From positions 27,445,164 to 27,509,163 of the forward strand of contig NC_080082.1 of the NCBI RefSeq assembly GCF_949987535.1: a stretch of 64,000 nucleotides of DNA, written 5' to 3'. Source of the DNA: Balaenoptera acutorostrata. Its lineage: Eukaryota > Chordata > Mammalia > Artiodactyla > Balaenopteridae. Below are positions 33,640 to 44,972 of the stretch, one piece after another. Within the stretch, counting starts at the first letter, position 1. Every line of letters starts with the position of its first letter. A program made the position numbers and the translations under genes. The notes beneath the pieces were generated by a model. That model was not told the origin of the DNA and ran no database searches. It saw nothing but the letters and a program-made list of their open reading frames with translations.

Positions 33640-34250
33640 TTGCAATTTTTTTTTTTTTTGGTGAGCATTATGTTTTAATTTCTCCTAGCTAAAGAGCTAG
33701 GAGGACTTTCTGGGTCATTGGGTAGGTGTATAATTAGATTTATCAGATAACACACTTCCCTCTTCCTAAGTGGGTCTGAACCATTTTACATCAATCTCCC
33801 TAGGGCAGGTACCAACCAGAATAGCCTCTACACCCCAGAGCCCATTGAAATGATTCAAACTAGCCAATCCTAAGCCTGCTTACCTTGCATCACTGGCTCT
33901 TTCCCATAGAAACCACAGTAAAGGCTCTTACCCACGCTTTCCTCCTGCTCCTTCTCCCTCCCTGGTGCTTCCCCGTGTGGCCCTGTGTGGCATGGCGCAG
34001 TGTGACCCCTCCTCTTGGGATCTGGGAGTCACAAATTATCTTTTCAATGGCAATCATCTCTTGATCTGTTGGCCTTACCATATCTGAATGATAATAAAAT
34101 CTACATTTTAAAACAATGAGCAAAAAAGATTCTATCTTTCTTTTCACTAACCTCTAACTCAACTTAGCATTTCCCTTAAATATAGTTGTAGGCAACAAAC
34201 CATAGTCATCTCAGCAGTATTACTGTCTTTGCTGCACGAGAAATCACAGA
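33640..34250. other. unassigned intergenic sequence
   Basis: T-rich at the left end. The minus frame 33890-34147 has no recognisable content. Confidence 0.35.
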
Positions 34251-34256
34251 TGTTTT

Positions 34257-34613
34257 AATAAATTTATTTTTAAAATTTTTGGCTGTGTTTATTTATTTTT
34301 AAAATTTTTGGCTGCGCATGGGCTTTCTCTAGTTGCAGTGAGGAGGGGCTACTCTTCATTGCTGTGCACGGGCTTCTCTTGTTGTGGTGGCTTCTCTTGT
34401 CGTGGAGCATGGGCTCTAGGTGTGCGGGCTTCAGTAGTTCTGGCACACGAGCTCAGTAGTTGTGGCTCGCGGGCTCTGGGGTGCAGGCTCAGTAGTTGTG
34501 GTGCATGGGCTTAGTTGCCCCGCGACACGTGGGGTCTTCCCAGACCAGGGCTCGAACCTGTGTCCTCTGCATTGGCACGTGGATTCTTAACCACTGTGCC
34601 ACCAGGAAGTCCC
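34257..34613 (-). mobile_element. CHR SINE with duplicated tail segment
   Basis: Reverse copy. The tail carries 'atttttaaaatttttggctg' twice (from 34267 and 34293). TSD 'tcacagatgtttt' (34244-34256) versus 'tcacagatatttt' (34614-34626). Confidence 0.9.
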
Positions 34614-34629
34614 TCACAGATATTTTCAT

Positions 34630-34960
34630 ATCATGATAATTGTTACAGATAACTTGAAACACTGTTTTCGTTCGTCACTACTTTGAAATTATGATAGTTA
34701 ATAAGCCTGCAGCAGGATGGGGAGCTCAACAGGAGGGTTCTGGGCAACCCAGTCTAGGATCCAAGCACCAGCTGGCCTCCTGTGAATCAAGGAGAGAAAC
34801 CCAGGACCTCAACCTAAAGAAAGTGAGCAGCCCCAGAGGTAGCCCAGAGGGGCAGCAGGATGGTTCACTAGACCAGCCAAGGGCACAGCCTTGAGACCAC
34901 AGGCCACTGATTGGCAGTGTCCTGCATTTTTGTACAGAGTGTCCTGGCAGCTCAGGACAT
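34630..34960. other. unassigned intergenic sequence
   Basis: No gene or repeat recognised. Confidence 0.35.
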
Positions 34961-34964
34961 ACAG

Positions 34965-35312
34965 GCACCCCTGGTTTTATTGTGCATTGCTTTACTGCAC
35001 TTTGCAGACATCGCATTTTATACAGATTGAAGGTTTGTGGCATCCCTGCATTGAGCAAGTCTATAGGTGCCATTTTTCTAACAGCATTTGCTTGCCTCAT
35101 GCTTCTGTCATGTTTCAGTAATTCTTGCAATATTATAACATTAAATAATTTAAACATTTAAATTAAACATTACAATAAATAACACACCACAGTATAGTAT
35201 AAACATAACTTTTACATGCACTAGGAAACAAAAAAAGTCTTGTGACTCGCTTTATTGCGATATTCACTTCACTGCAGTGGTTTGGAACTGAATTCATAAC
35301 ATCCTCGAGCTA
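34965..35312. mobile_element. Tigger-like (TcMar) non-autonomous DNA transposon
   Basis: Starts 'caggcacccctggttttatt', contains 'attgaaggtttgtggcatcc', 'attgagcaagtctataggtg' and 'ccatttttctaacagcattt', and ends 'tcgctttattgcgatattca', 'aactgaattcataacatcct'. Both ends carry a 'ttttattg'/'tttattgcg'-type terminal motif. Internally deleted, with no transposase. Confidence 0.75.
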
Positions 35313-35319
35313 AGCCAGT

Positions 35320-36340
35320 ATTTCCTGGGATACAGAAGATACACATGATGATTTTGAGTGAATACCCTAACATATAATTAAATAGCAGTAAATATCATGT
35401 TAAGTCTTTCCTTTCAGTGCTGAGTATACAAAGAGGAAGTCTCTGTTAGGTGCTGGCTGTTGTTAATGCCTCTCTAGCTCTTGTTAATCCTTTTTAACAA
35501 AGAGACCAGCCTCAGGCTTAGAATCATTGCATCTGCATTGTACATGTATTTGCCATAGTGGTATATTTAAGTTAAAAAAGGGGGGTACTTTAAATAAAAA
35601 TATTAAGTAGATAACAGTCAGGTGGCATGAAATTATGGCAAAAATCTGATAAATTTGAGGCACATTTTGCCAACTGATGTCCCAAGGTCTTTTGAGATCT
35701 TAGGAAATTCCCTATATAATAACCATCTCTGTACTCTGCCCCTCTATGAGGTCTGCTCATTAAATCATTCATATCTATGGAAGAACCAGTTTATTAAGCA
35801 CCTCTGGGTGCCAGACCCTGTAAGTCAACGGAGATCTAACAGCCCCCTGCCCCTCCCCACATGCACGCAGAATTCCATCTCCTGCTCAGGTCACCTCCTC
35901 TCCAGAAATGTGCCTTTCCTTGCTCCTCTTTTAATCTAAGAATCCCGTTCCTGGATGAGTTGAAAGTGTTCACTCAGGGGTCAGTGAATCTGCATGGAGC
36001 TATGGCCATTGCAGGCTGACAGGGTGGGGAGTTGAAAACCTCTAACCTCAGGGTCCCTAGAGTGATGGGTGAGGGTCTCACCCCTTGGGGTACCCAAGGA
36101 GAAACCAGTCTGCCTGTGAGGCACTCTCAGAAAAGAAGGGGAAACGGTCAGACTTTATCTGGTATCCACAAAGCCACTTAGATGAGAAGCCCTTCTGCCT
36201 ACATCTGACATTCGCCAACGCTAACCACAAATCGGCACCTCATCAGTAACCCCTCACCAACCGTGTGTAACCAAGTACAACCTGGAGACACTGCTGTCTT
36301 GGTTCATTCTCCATTTTCATAGATCTGCAATTGCTTTGGG
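35320..36340. other. unassigned intergenic sequence
   Basis: AT-rich at left, mixed at right. No gene recognised. Confidence 0.35.
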
Positions 36341-36344
36341 TATG

Positions 36345-36640
36345 TATGTGTATTAGAAGAGTTGTACATGGCAGAAACCTAATTTAATCTGGCTTATACA
36401 AGACAATTTAAAAGAAAAGAGGCAATTAATTTACTTACTAAACTGAGAGGTGTGGGGATGCAGCTATTTCAGGCACGGCTAACCCAAGACTCGCATGCTG
36501 TCAGGCCTCAGTCTCCCCTCATCTCTTGTTCTTGCTTCTGTTGTGTTTGCTTCAGTTTGGGGCTCTGTCTAGTGGCCAGATGGAGACAGGAAGTGGTCCC
36601 TACCTCCTCTCTGGTTTCAGGTCTGGCAGGAGCTCAGGGG
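36345..36640 (+). repeat. old interspersed repeat, family not named
   Basis: 'taatctggcttatacaagac' followed by 'agctatttcaggcacggcta' recalls a common ancient mammalian repeat carrying 'aactggcttaagcaa'. A second possible copy begins near 18945. Confidence 0.35.
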
Positions 36641-38015
36641 CGTCTAGGGTTGTGACCAGGGCCCCGGCTAGGTCATGTGCCTGCCTGCTCCCGGGAGCCA
36701 GTGATTGGCTCGGGGTGAGGGGATCCCTCACTCTTCCCCAGGAACTGGGCCTGAGGTCAGCTTCTCTGGGACAACGTGAACCACAGGGATGGTTCCCCAG
36801 AGAACAATAGGGGTATAGTTACCAGAGGAGCTGAGAATGGATGTTGGCAGAAAAAAAGCAGATGTTCTTGGCTTCACAGAGATGCTAAATGGAGCCAGGG
36901 TTGGACCAGGGGTGGTTGGTTCTAGAGCTTGACTTCTAAGCCTCCGTGGTCTGTGTGCTGTCTGTATCCCAGAGCCCCTCACAGAGCCTGGCAAACAACA
37001 GGCACTTAATTCCTGTGCATTGAGTGAATTTCTCGTTGCTGCGTTCTGCACACCTGCCTGTTGGGACACCTTGTTTCTCTGGACAGACATCCATTGCCTG
37101 GCCTCTCACCCTCCAGCAATTGAATCCTATTCTCACGTGTGAGCCCCTCCCAGTGTCTTCTTTTGCAGCAGACCTCAGTCTGAAGTGAAACATCAGGAAG
37201 AATCCAGCCTATTGTGTTACGAACACACACATACACATTCACATACCCGGTGAGTTCCTGACGCAACCCTTCAACCTGGGTTGGGGGAGGGGCTGGAGGC
37301 TTTAATATGTCAGATCCTGGGGAGCTGGGAGCCATGCAGAGATTTCCCTTGGAGCAGGGTATGTAGGAACAGTGAGCTGGCACAGACCCTTGCCAGCTCA
37401 GGGCTGCGCATGGGGAGTGTGGTACCAAGTGGCCGATAAGCTCAGTTCCTAGGAAGCAATCAGGTAATGCAGTGTCAGTCATCAGCCCTGGAGAACCTGA
37501 CGGTGGTGGGTGCAGCTCCCTGGCTGACTGGTGCCCAGCCCTGAACCTAATGATGGAAATGAACCAGAGGCTTCAGAAGCACACTCTGTGCCTGGAGCTG
37601 CACCGTCTTAGCTCAGGATGACGTAACAAAATGCCATAGGACTGGGCGGCGCCCTGTCAGCACGTGATGGATGAGCGGACGCTCGGTGGGCGTGGCCGCG
37701 CGGGGCTAAGAGGCCACTGGAATGGCAGGCGGGAGTCCTGTGGGTTGGTGTGGGCCCTTCTCCAGCCACCCTGGAGAAGACTCTGGGCTCCCTTGATCTG
37801 GAGGATGTCTTCCTCCCCGTAGGCTGCTTGAGCCCCAAACTCTGGGCATGTCTTCATGGGAGGTGCTAGGTAGTCTGGTTCACACCACTTGCGAGTCTTG
37901 GCACCACTCGTGTGCTGGTTGTGGGGATGGGTGCTGGGTGGGGTTGGGTGGGTGCTGGTCTGAAGGGAAAGCAGCCGTGAGGGTGAGCCGAGTCTAAGGT
38001 CAGTCTTGCCAGCTG
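36640..38015. other. unassigned intergenic sequence
   Basis: A weak L2-like 3' end is suggested near 36975-37030. The long minus frames at 36728-37482 are overlapping and without family resemblance. Confidence 0.35.
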
Positions 38016-38019
38016 GCTC

Positions 38020-38790
38020 ACTTGCCTGAGGTCATGAGGCCAACACCACAGAAGGACCAGGACTTGAACCCGGCGCTGATTCTAGAGTCCTGACCCGCAT
38101 CCACCCTTGCTTCAGAATAGACAGCACAGTAATTATGGAAACTGTCACTTATTTGTAATCTCACGCTGACAGCCCACTGAGAAGGGCCCACTCAGATTTA
38201 TCTCCTCTTGGCCATTGTGGCCCTCATGGCCCATGAAGTCCTGGGGTATCCAAAGGGTGTCCTCCGTTCTTAGGCCAAATGGAGAAAGGCACAAAGCCAG
38301 GAGCAGGCTGGGCTGGCTTTCCTTCCCTGTGGGACCTGCAGCCGGCTCCACGCTCTCCCCAGCGGGGGGGGGGGATGGGGGCGGGGGTGGGGAGCAGCCC
38401 TGCAGACTCTCCCCGTGGGCATTGCTGATGCTTTTCCTGGGCTGCAAGGAGACTTGGTGTCTCCACACAGCACATCCCACTGGGAATGGGGTCTATTAAC
38501 GGCTCTGAGAGCTCTGGCCAATTCCAGGCCCTGGAGCACCGGATTCCCAAGTCTGGGCTGGGCCATTCTGACTCAGGGAACACAGCACCAAGGAGGTGGA
38601 AAGAGGTGAGGTGTCCAGGCCAAGGTTCTAAATCCCAGCTCTGCACAAACCAGTCATGGGAGATCTTCAACCAGTCACTTAATCTGCCTGGTCCTAGGTT
38701 TTCTCATCTGTAAAATGGGAATAATAACACCACCACCATCATCTCGGGGTTGTTGTGAGGATTATAGAGGGCAAAGCACATGGAACCCCA
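38020..38790. repeat. two MIR pieces around unassigned sequence
   Basis: A reversed MIR fragment lies at about 38020-38095 ('acttgcctgaggtcatgagg', 'aggacttgaacccgg'). A plus-strand MIR lies at about 38625-38790 ('tctaaatcccagctctgcac', 'ttttctcatctgtaaaatgg', 'gggttgttgtgaggattata'). Between them a G10-type run (about 38365-38374) stands in C/G-rich sequence. Confidence 0.65.
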
Positions 38791-38799
38791 CTGAGGCTC

Positions 38800-40020
38800 T
38801 GACACCCATGTGATCCAATCCTGGTGCAGGGTCTCAAAGAAACACAGCCCACTGAAGTTCCAAAAAGTGTTCACATCTTTTTGAGTGCAAAGGGGGTCCA
38901 GGTACAGACGGCACAGGCACTTTTAGTCTAGTGACCATTCTCCGTAATATCATACAGCTCCCATGAGATGTTCACTTTCCTTTCCAGAAAACTTCTCCTT
39001 CACTCACGGATGTCTGCCCCACCCTTGCCAGGCCTCTGCACTGCAGCCAGAACCCAATTCCAGAAGGCACTGCTCACAGTGTACTGAATGGACGCGTCGG
39101 CACAGCAGCCCTGTACCCCTTGCTGCAGATGTGCTGCCACTGACCTCAGTTCCCTCGGGATGGTTCTTCTCCTTTCTATCTCCCAGAACCTGTTGGGCAA
39201 TGGCAGTGCCCTCCGGGGAGGGTATGGAGGGAAATGGAGTGGGTGATGCCAGGGCCCTCACCTGCAGGCCTGGGACAGCAGGGCCCACCCAGTTTAATAC
39301 CTGCAGTCCTGTCACTCGCAGGCAAGTTCATGGTTCTCTAAGGTGGCATTTCTAGAACCACCTAATGGAAAGTCTCGCTGCAGTTTTCTATCTAGGCTGC
39401 AGTGGGCTTGGAAAATGCTTCCAGTCAAGGATGTAAGACCCTGGGATGAAGCAATGCAGGCCCTCCACTGCCCCTGAGGAAATAATTAGCCTGAGTGGCC
39501 CCACTCAAACAGGACACAATGGTTCTTGGTATTTTCCAGGTGATGGATTTGGATGCGTCTGCAAATCTTTACTGAAGTGAGAAGTCTCATCAAGGATCAG
39601 AGCGAGCAGGTCACTGGCAATGTTTTGGAGCCAGAAGATACCCAAGCACACAGGCTCCCCCGGCAGTGAGGCCCGGGAATGGGGTAGCCCCACCCTCCAC
39701 GGCCGAGAGCTGCGAGGAGAGTGAGGCTGAGGGGCTGGTGTGCGGGGGGGCTGCCCGGGATGCCAGTGTGTACGGGCCACCAGGACACGTTGGAAATGCA
39801 GCAAGCGGAGGGAAGATCGTAGTAATTAACCAGAGCTCTTCTCAGGGGAAGCCGTGTGGGGGGTAGAAGGAGCACTTTGGGAAGGAGCGAGGGTGGAATA
39901 AGTAATACTGATATAAGTAAATAACAACTGCTAACTGGATCCTGAGGCAGGTGACGGAGGGACTCTGGAGCTTGCTTTGCCAAGTCAAGGAAGCAAGTTT
40001 GGGTCTGAGGAAGGCTCTCA
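38800..40020. other. unassigned intergenic sequence
   Basis: No gene or named repeat. Open frames on both strands are shadows of each other. Confidence 0.35.
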
Positions 40021-40032
40021 AGACAGTACGGA

Positions 40033-40150
40033 GGACTTCCCTGGTGGTCCAGTGGTTAAGACTCCACACTTCCACTGGGTTCAATCGCTGGTCAGGGAAG
40101 TACTGCATGCCGCTGCAGTGCGGCCAAAAAATTTTTTTTGAAGTTAAAAA
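40033..40150 (+). mobile_element. short CHRS SINE
   Basis: 'ggacttccctggtggtccag', 'taagactccacacttccac', 'gctggtcagggaagtactgc' and 'agtgcggccaaaaaa'. A degenerate TSD may be present ('agacagtacggag' versus 'agtcagtgcagag'). Confidence 0.85.
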
Positions 40151-40344
40151 AAGAGTCAGTGCAGAGACTGGGCCCTGTATCAGCCCTTCCTTCAATGATT
40201 CACCATCAGGGTCAGCCAGGAATACTAGTTTTGAGGGCTGCCTGTCCAGATGCCCTCATATCTCAGTTAGGCCATGGCTAATGGAACCAGCATCCCTGAG
40301 CCTTTGTTACTTGCTTCATTCTGTCTCCTGGTAGAAGGCTCCTA

Positions 40345-40820
40345 TTACAGTTGAATTGTGTCCCTAGAAGAGATGTTGAAGTCCTAACCCTTGGTACCTG
40401 TGGATGTCACTTTATTTTGAAACAGGGTCTTTGCAGAGGTAATCAAGTTAAGAAGAGGGCCCCCAATAGAGTGGGCCCTGATGCAACAGGACTGGTGCTC
40501 TTATAAGAGGGGAAGTTTGGGCACAGAGATGGACACATGCAGAGGGAAGATGATGCAGAGACACAGAAAGAACGCTGTGTGATGACAGAGGCAGAGAATG
40601 GAGTGATGCACCTGCAAGCCAGGGAATGCCAGGGGTCGCTGGGAGCCACCGGATGCTGGAAGGGGCAGGGAAGGATCTTCCCTAAAGCTTGCAGAGAGAA
40701 CTTGGCCCTGCTGACACCTTGATTTCAGACCACCTGCCTCCAGAACTGAGAGAAAAGAACTTTCCATTGTTTTAAGCCACCCAGTTTGTGGTACTATGTT
40801 ACAGCAGCCCTAGGAAACGA
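40345..40820 (+). mobile_element. MLT1-type MaLR LTR
   Basis: 'gaattgtgtccctagaagag', 'gttgaagtcctaacccttgg', 'gggtctttgcagaggtaatc', 'ctgacaccttgatttcagac' and 'ttgttttaagccacccagtt' run in order to 'gttacagcagccctaggaaa'. Near-complete solo LTR. Confidence 0.85.
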
Positions 40821-40931
40821 ATCTAGTGCTTCTGATACAAGTATGTGTGAGCCCTGTCTGGAGGCATTTTTCCTGGCCTGGCCCAGCACACCCACCGTTG
40901 GCTGGAGTGAAAAATGCCCACAGAGACTTCC

Positions 40932-41265
40932 TTTTTTTAAATTTATTTATTTTAGTTATTTATTTTTGGCTGCATTGTGTCTTTGTTGCTGCGCCCAGGC
41001 TTTCTCTAGTTACAGCGAGCGGGGGCTACTCTTCATCGCGGTGTGCGGGCTTCTCATTGTGGTGGCTTCTCTTGTTGCAGAGCACAGGCTCTAGGCACAT
41101 GGGTTTCAGTAGTTGTGGCTCGCGGGCTCTAGAGCACAGGCTCAGTAGTTGTGGCACACGGGCTTAGTTGCTCCGTGGCATGTAGGATCTTCCCGGACCA
41201 GGGCTCGAACCCGTGTCCCCTGCATTGGCAGGCGGATTCTTAACCACTGTGCCACCAGGGAAGCC
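40932..41265 (-). mobile_element. CHR SINE with perfect 15-bp TSD
   Basis: Reverse full-length copy. TSD 'cccacagagacttcc' at 40917-40931 and 41266-41280. Confidence 0.95.
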
Positions 41266-41426
41266 CCCACAGAGACTTCCCATGAGGCTATTCCACAAAG
41301 CATAACTTAGAGAACTCTGAAGTCTACACAAACTAGCCCTGGCTTTCTCTGTAAAAAGAGGAACCGGGATGGAATTGGCTCTCTCCAAACTCTAACTTGC
41401 TTTACATTTGTAAAACCACCCAGCCC

Positions 41427-41758
41427 GGGGGCTTCCCTGGTGGCGCAGTGGTTGAGAGTCTGCCTGCCAATGCAGGGGACACAGGTTCGAGCCCTGGTCT
41501 GGGAAGAGCCCACATGCCGCGGAGCAACTGGGCCCGTGAGCCATAATTACTGAGCCTGTGCGTCTGGAGCCTGTGCTCCACAACGAGAGAGGCCGCGATA
41601 GTGAGAGGCCTGTGCGCCGCGATGAAGAGTGGCCCCCGCTTGCCACAACTAGAGAAAGCCCTCGCACAGAAACGAAGACCCAACACAGCCATAAATAAAT
41701 AAATTAATTAATTAAAAAAAAAGAGAACGCCTTCCTTAAAAACAAAAACAAATAAAAA
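41427..41758 (+). mobile_element. CHR SINE with long compound A-rich tail
   Basis: Cetacean-type body. TSD 'aaaaccacccagccc' (41412-41426) versus 'aaacccacccagccc' (41759-41773), one mismatch. The tail contains a non-A segment 'gagaacgccttcctt' between two A-rich tracts, inside the TSDs. Confidence 0.9.
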
Positions 41759-42030
41759 AAACCCACCCAGCCCTATCAGACAATAAAGTGCCAAAGAATT
41801 ATCAATCCTTGAGAGTTCGCTTGACCAAGTGCTGGGTGGGGCCCCAGGGGGCTAAAGGGAGGTGCCTGTCACACAGGTGTGAAGCCTGGGGGCTTCTCCT
41901 CTCTGCTGGCATTGGAGGAGGCCTGCAGCATCTGGGGCCAACATTTGGATGACCTGGCCACTCTGGCACTGATGACAAAATAAATTCCCAACATAAATTC
42001 CGTCCCTGGATTCACAGAAAGACAGACAAG

Positions 42031-43005
42031 ATGAAAAGGCAGAGGACTATGTACCAGATGAAGGAACAAGATAAAACCCCAGAAAAACAACTAAATGAAA
42101 TAGAGACAGGCAAAATTCCAGAAAAAGAACTCAGAATAACGATAGTGAAGATGATCCAGGACCTCGGAAAAAGAATGGAGGCAAAGATCGAGAAGATACA
42201 GGAAATGTTTAACAAAGATCTAGAAGAATTAAAGAACAAACAAACAGAGATGAACAATACAAGAACTGAAATGAAAAATACACTAGAAGGAATCAATAGC
42301 AGAATAACTGAGGCAGAAGAACAGATAAGTGGCCTGGATGACAGAACGGTGGAATTCACTGCTGCGGAACAGAACAAAGAAAAAAGAATGAAAAGAAATG
42401 AAGACAGCCTAAGAGACCTCTGGGACAACATTAAATGCAACACCATTCGCATTATAGGGGTCCCAGAAGGAGAAGAGAGAGAGAAAGGACCAGAGAAAAT
42501 ATTTGAAGAGATTATAGTCAAAAATTTCCCTAACATCAGAAAGGAAATATTCACCCAAGTCCAGGAAGCGCAGAGAGTCCCATACAGGATAAACTCAAGG
42601 AGAAACACGCCGAGACACATAGTAATCAAATTGGCAAAAATTAAAGACAAAGAAAAATTACTGAAAGCAGCAAAGGAAAAACGACAAATAACATACAAGG
42701 GAACTCCCATAAGGTTAACAGTTCATTTCTCAGCAGAAACTCTACAAGCCAGAAGGGAGTGGCATGATATACTTAAAGTGATGAAAGGGAAGAACCTACA
42801 ACAAAGATTACTCTACCCAACAAGGATCTCATTCAGATTTGATGGAGAAAACAAAAGCTTTACAGACAAGCAAAAGCTAAGAGAATTCAGCACCACCAAA
42901 CCAGCTCTACAACAAATGCTAAAGGAACTTCTACTAAGTGGGAAACACAAGAGAAGAAAAGGACCTACAAAAACAAACCCAAAACAATTAAGAAAATGGT
43001 CATAG
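42031..43005 (+). CDS. L1 ORF1 protein (open, 324 aa)
   Basis: An RNA-binding chaperone that coats L1 RNA in cytoplasmic particles. The frame is open from MKRQRTMYQMK to KQLRKWS. Residues about 20-120 form a charged heptad-rich coiled coil. About 135-225 is the RRM-like domain, with the motif IIGVPEGEE. The C-terminal domain includes residues RREWHDILK and LYPTRISFRF. At 324 aa it is slightly shorter than human ORF1p (338 aa). The start used is the first methionine of the element. The 5' UTR promoter is missing, so expression would need an outside promoter. The frame overlaps the ORF2 start by 10 nt. Confidence 0.85.
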   Translation: MKRQRTMYQMKEQDKTPEKQLNEIETGKIPEKELRITIVKMIQDLGKRMEAKIEKIQEMFNKDLEELKNKQTEMNNTRTEMKNTLEGINSRITEAEEQISGLDDRTVEFTAAEQNKEKRMKRNEDSLRDLWDNIKCNTIRIIGVPEGEEREKGPEKIFEEIIVKNFPNIRKEIFTQVQEAQRVPYRINSRRNTPRHIVIKLAKIKDKEKLLKAAKEKRQITYKGTPIRLTVHFSAETLQARREWHDILKVMKGKNLQQRLLYPTRISFRFDGENKSFTDKQKLREFSTTKPALQQMLKELLLSGKHKRRKGPTKTNPKQLRKWS

Positions 43006-44889
43006 GAACATACATATCAATAATTACCTTAAACGTGAATGGATTAAATGCTCCAATCAAAAGACACAGGCTTGCTGAATGGATATAAAAACAAGACCCA
43101 TATATATGCTGTCTACAAGAGACACACTTCAGACCTAGGGACATATACAGACTGAAAGTGAGGGGATGGAAAAAGATATTCCATGCAAATGGAAATCAAA
43201 AGAAAGCTGGGGTAGCAATACTCATATCAGATAAAACAGACTTTAAAATAAAGAATGTTACAAGAGACAAGGAAGGACACTACGTAATGATCAAGGGATC
43301 AATCCAAGAAGAAGATATAACGATTATAAATATATATGCACCCAACATAGAAGCACCTCAATACATAAGGCAACTGCTACCAGCTCTAAAAGAGGAAATC
43401 GACAGTAACACAATAATAGTGGGGGACTTTAACACCTCACTTACACCAATGGACAGATCATCCAAAATGAAAATAAATAAGGAAACAGAAGCTTTAAATG
43501 ACACTAGAGACCAGATAGATTTAATTGATATTTATAGGACATTCCATCCAAAAACAGCAGGTTACACTTTCTTCTCAAGTGTGCACGGAACATTCTCCAG
43601 GATGGATCACGTTTTGGGTCACAAATCAAGCCTCAGTAAATTTAAGAAAATTGAAATCATATCAAGCATCTTTTCTGACCACAACGCTATGAGATTAGAA
43701 ATCAATTACAGGAAAAAAAAACGTAAAAAACACAAACACATGAGGCTAAACAATACGTTACTAAATAACCAAGAGATCACTAAAGAAATCAAAGAGAAAA
43801 TCAAAAAATATCTAGACACAAATGACAATGAAAACACGATGATCCAAAACCTATGGGATGCAGCAAAAGCAGTTCTAAGAGGGAAGTTTATAGCTATACA
43901 AGCCTACCTCAAGAAACAAGAAAAATCTCAAATAATCTAACGTTACACCTAAAGGAACCAGAGAAAGAAGAACAAACAAAACCCAAAGTTAGCAGAAGGA
44001 AAGAAATCATAAAGATCAGAGCAGAAATAAATGGAATAGAGACAAAGAAAACAATAGCAAAGATCAATAAAACTAAAAGCTGGTTCTTTGAGAAGATAAA
44101 CAAAATTGATAAACCATTAGCCAGACTCATCAAGAAAAAGAGGGAGAGGACTCAAATCAATAAAATTAGAAATGAAAAAGGAGAAGTTACAACAGACACC
44201 GCAGAAATACAAAGCATCCTAAGAGACTACTACAAGCAACTCTATGCCAATAAAATGGACAACCTGGAAGAAATGGACAAATTCTTAGAAAGGTATAACC
44301 TTCCAAGACTGAACCAGGAAGAAACAGAAAATATGAACAGACCAATCACAAGTAATGAAATTGAAACTGTGATTTAAAATCTTCCAACAAACAAAAGTCC
44401 AGGACCAGATGGCTTCACAGGTGAATTCTATCAAACATTTAGAGAAGAGCTAACACCCATCCTTCTCAGACTCTTCCAAAAAATTGCAGAGGAAGGAAAA
44501 TTCCCAAACTCGTTCTATGAGGCCACCATCACCCTGATACCAAAACCAGACAAAGATACTACAAAAAAAGAAAATTACGGACCAATATCACTGATGAATA
44601 TAGATGCAAAAATCCTCAACAAAATACTAGCAAACAGAACAACACATTAAAAGGATCATACACCATGATCAAGTGGGATTTATCCCATTTATGCAAGGAT
44701 TCTTCAATATACGTAAATCAATCAATGTGATACACCATATTAACAAATTGAAGAAGAAAAACCATATGATCATCTCAATAGGTGCAGAAAAAGCTTTTGA
44801 CAAAATTCAACACCCATTTATGATAAAAACTCTCCAGAAAGTGGGCATAGAGGGAACCTACTTCAACATAATAAAGGCCATATACGACC
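42996..44889 (+). pseudogene. L1 ORF2 remnant (endonuclease plus start of reverse transcriptase)
   Basis: ATG at 42996. A premature TAA falls at 43086-43088, after LAEWI. The endonuclease part then reads through 43158-43940 with the catalytic-region motifs GDFN and SDHNA intact. A frameshift follows near 43935, another TAA at 44375-44377 and further breaks near 44645. Reverse-transcriptase finger/palm text is visible ([13 protein letters not shown] near 44393; [12 protein letters not shown] near 44785). The sequence ends before the catalytic-loop region. Cannot make ORF2p. Confidence 0.9.
44870..44875 (+). promoter_or_regulatory. internal AATAAA used as poly(A) signal
   Basis: A canonical hexamer within ORF2 sequence, 14 nt before the first base of the A21 tract. 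This is the expected distance for cleavage, supporting premature polyadenylation of the source RNA. Confidence 0.75.
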
Positions 44890-44972
44890 AAAAAAAAAAA
44901 AAAAAAAAAATTCAGTCCCTGCTTTGAGCTGGGCTCTTTGGTGAAGTTTTCCCCTATAAATCACATCTTAGG

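Larger units (their letters stand above)
32870..33640. mobile_element. old L1M-type tail, interrupted twice
   Basis: 'aatatgagatattaccatta', 'agacaaccactgttctgatt', 'gaatttcatataaatggaat' and 'catttctagtttttggttat' are old L1-type 3' text. It is interrupted by an MER5A-like piece (33168-33235) and a young L1 tail (33321-33456). Confidence 0.6.
42009..44910 (+). mobile_element. L1 insertion, 5'-truncated and prematurely polyadenylated
   Basis: The element begins about 22 bp before the ORF1 start codon. It carries ORF1, the endonuclease region and part of the reverse transcriptase region of ORF2, and ends in A21 (44890-44910). The rest of ORF2 and the 3' UTR are absent. TSD 'ttccgtccctg' (41998-42008) versus 'ttcagtccctg' (44911-44921), one mismatch in 11, possibly extended by the preceding A/T bases. 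AATAAA at 44870-44875 is 14 bp before the A-run. Confidence 0.9.

Noticed and set aside
37006..37482. 158-aa minus-strand open frame
   Set aside because: No family resemblance, overlapped by other frames, no promoter or splice context.
42012..42710. 232-aa minus-strand open frame opposite L1 ORF1
   Set aside because: A Ser/Phe/Leu-rich shadow of the A-rich L1 ORF1 strand.
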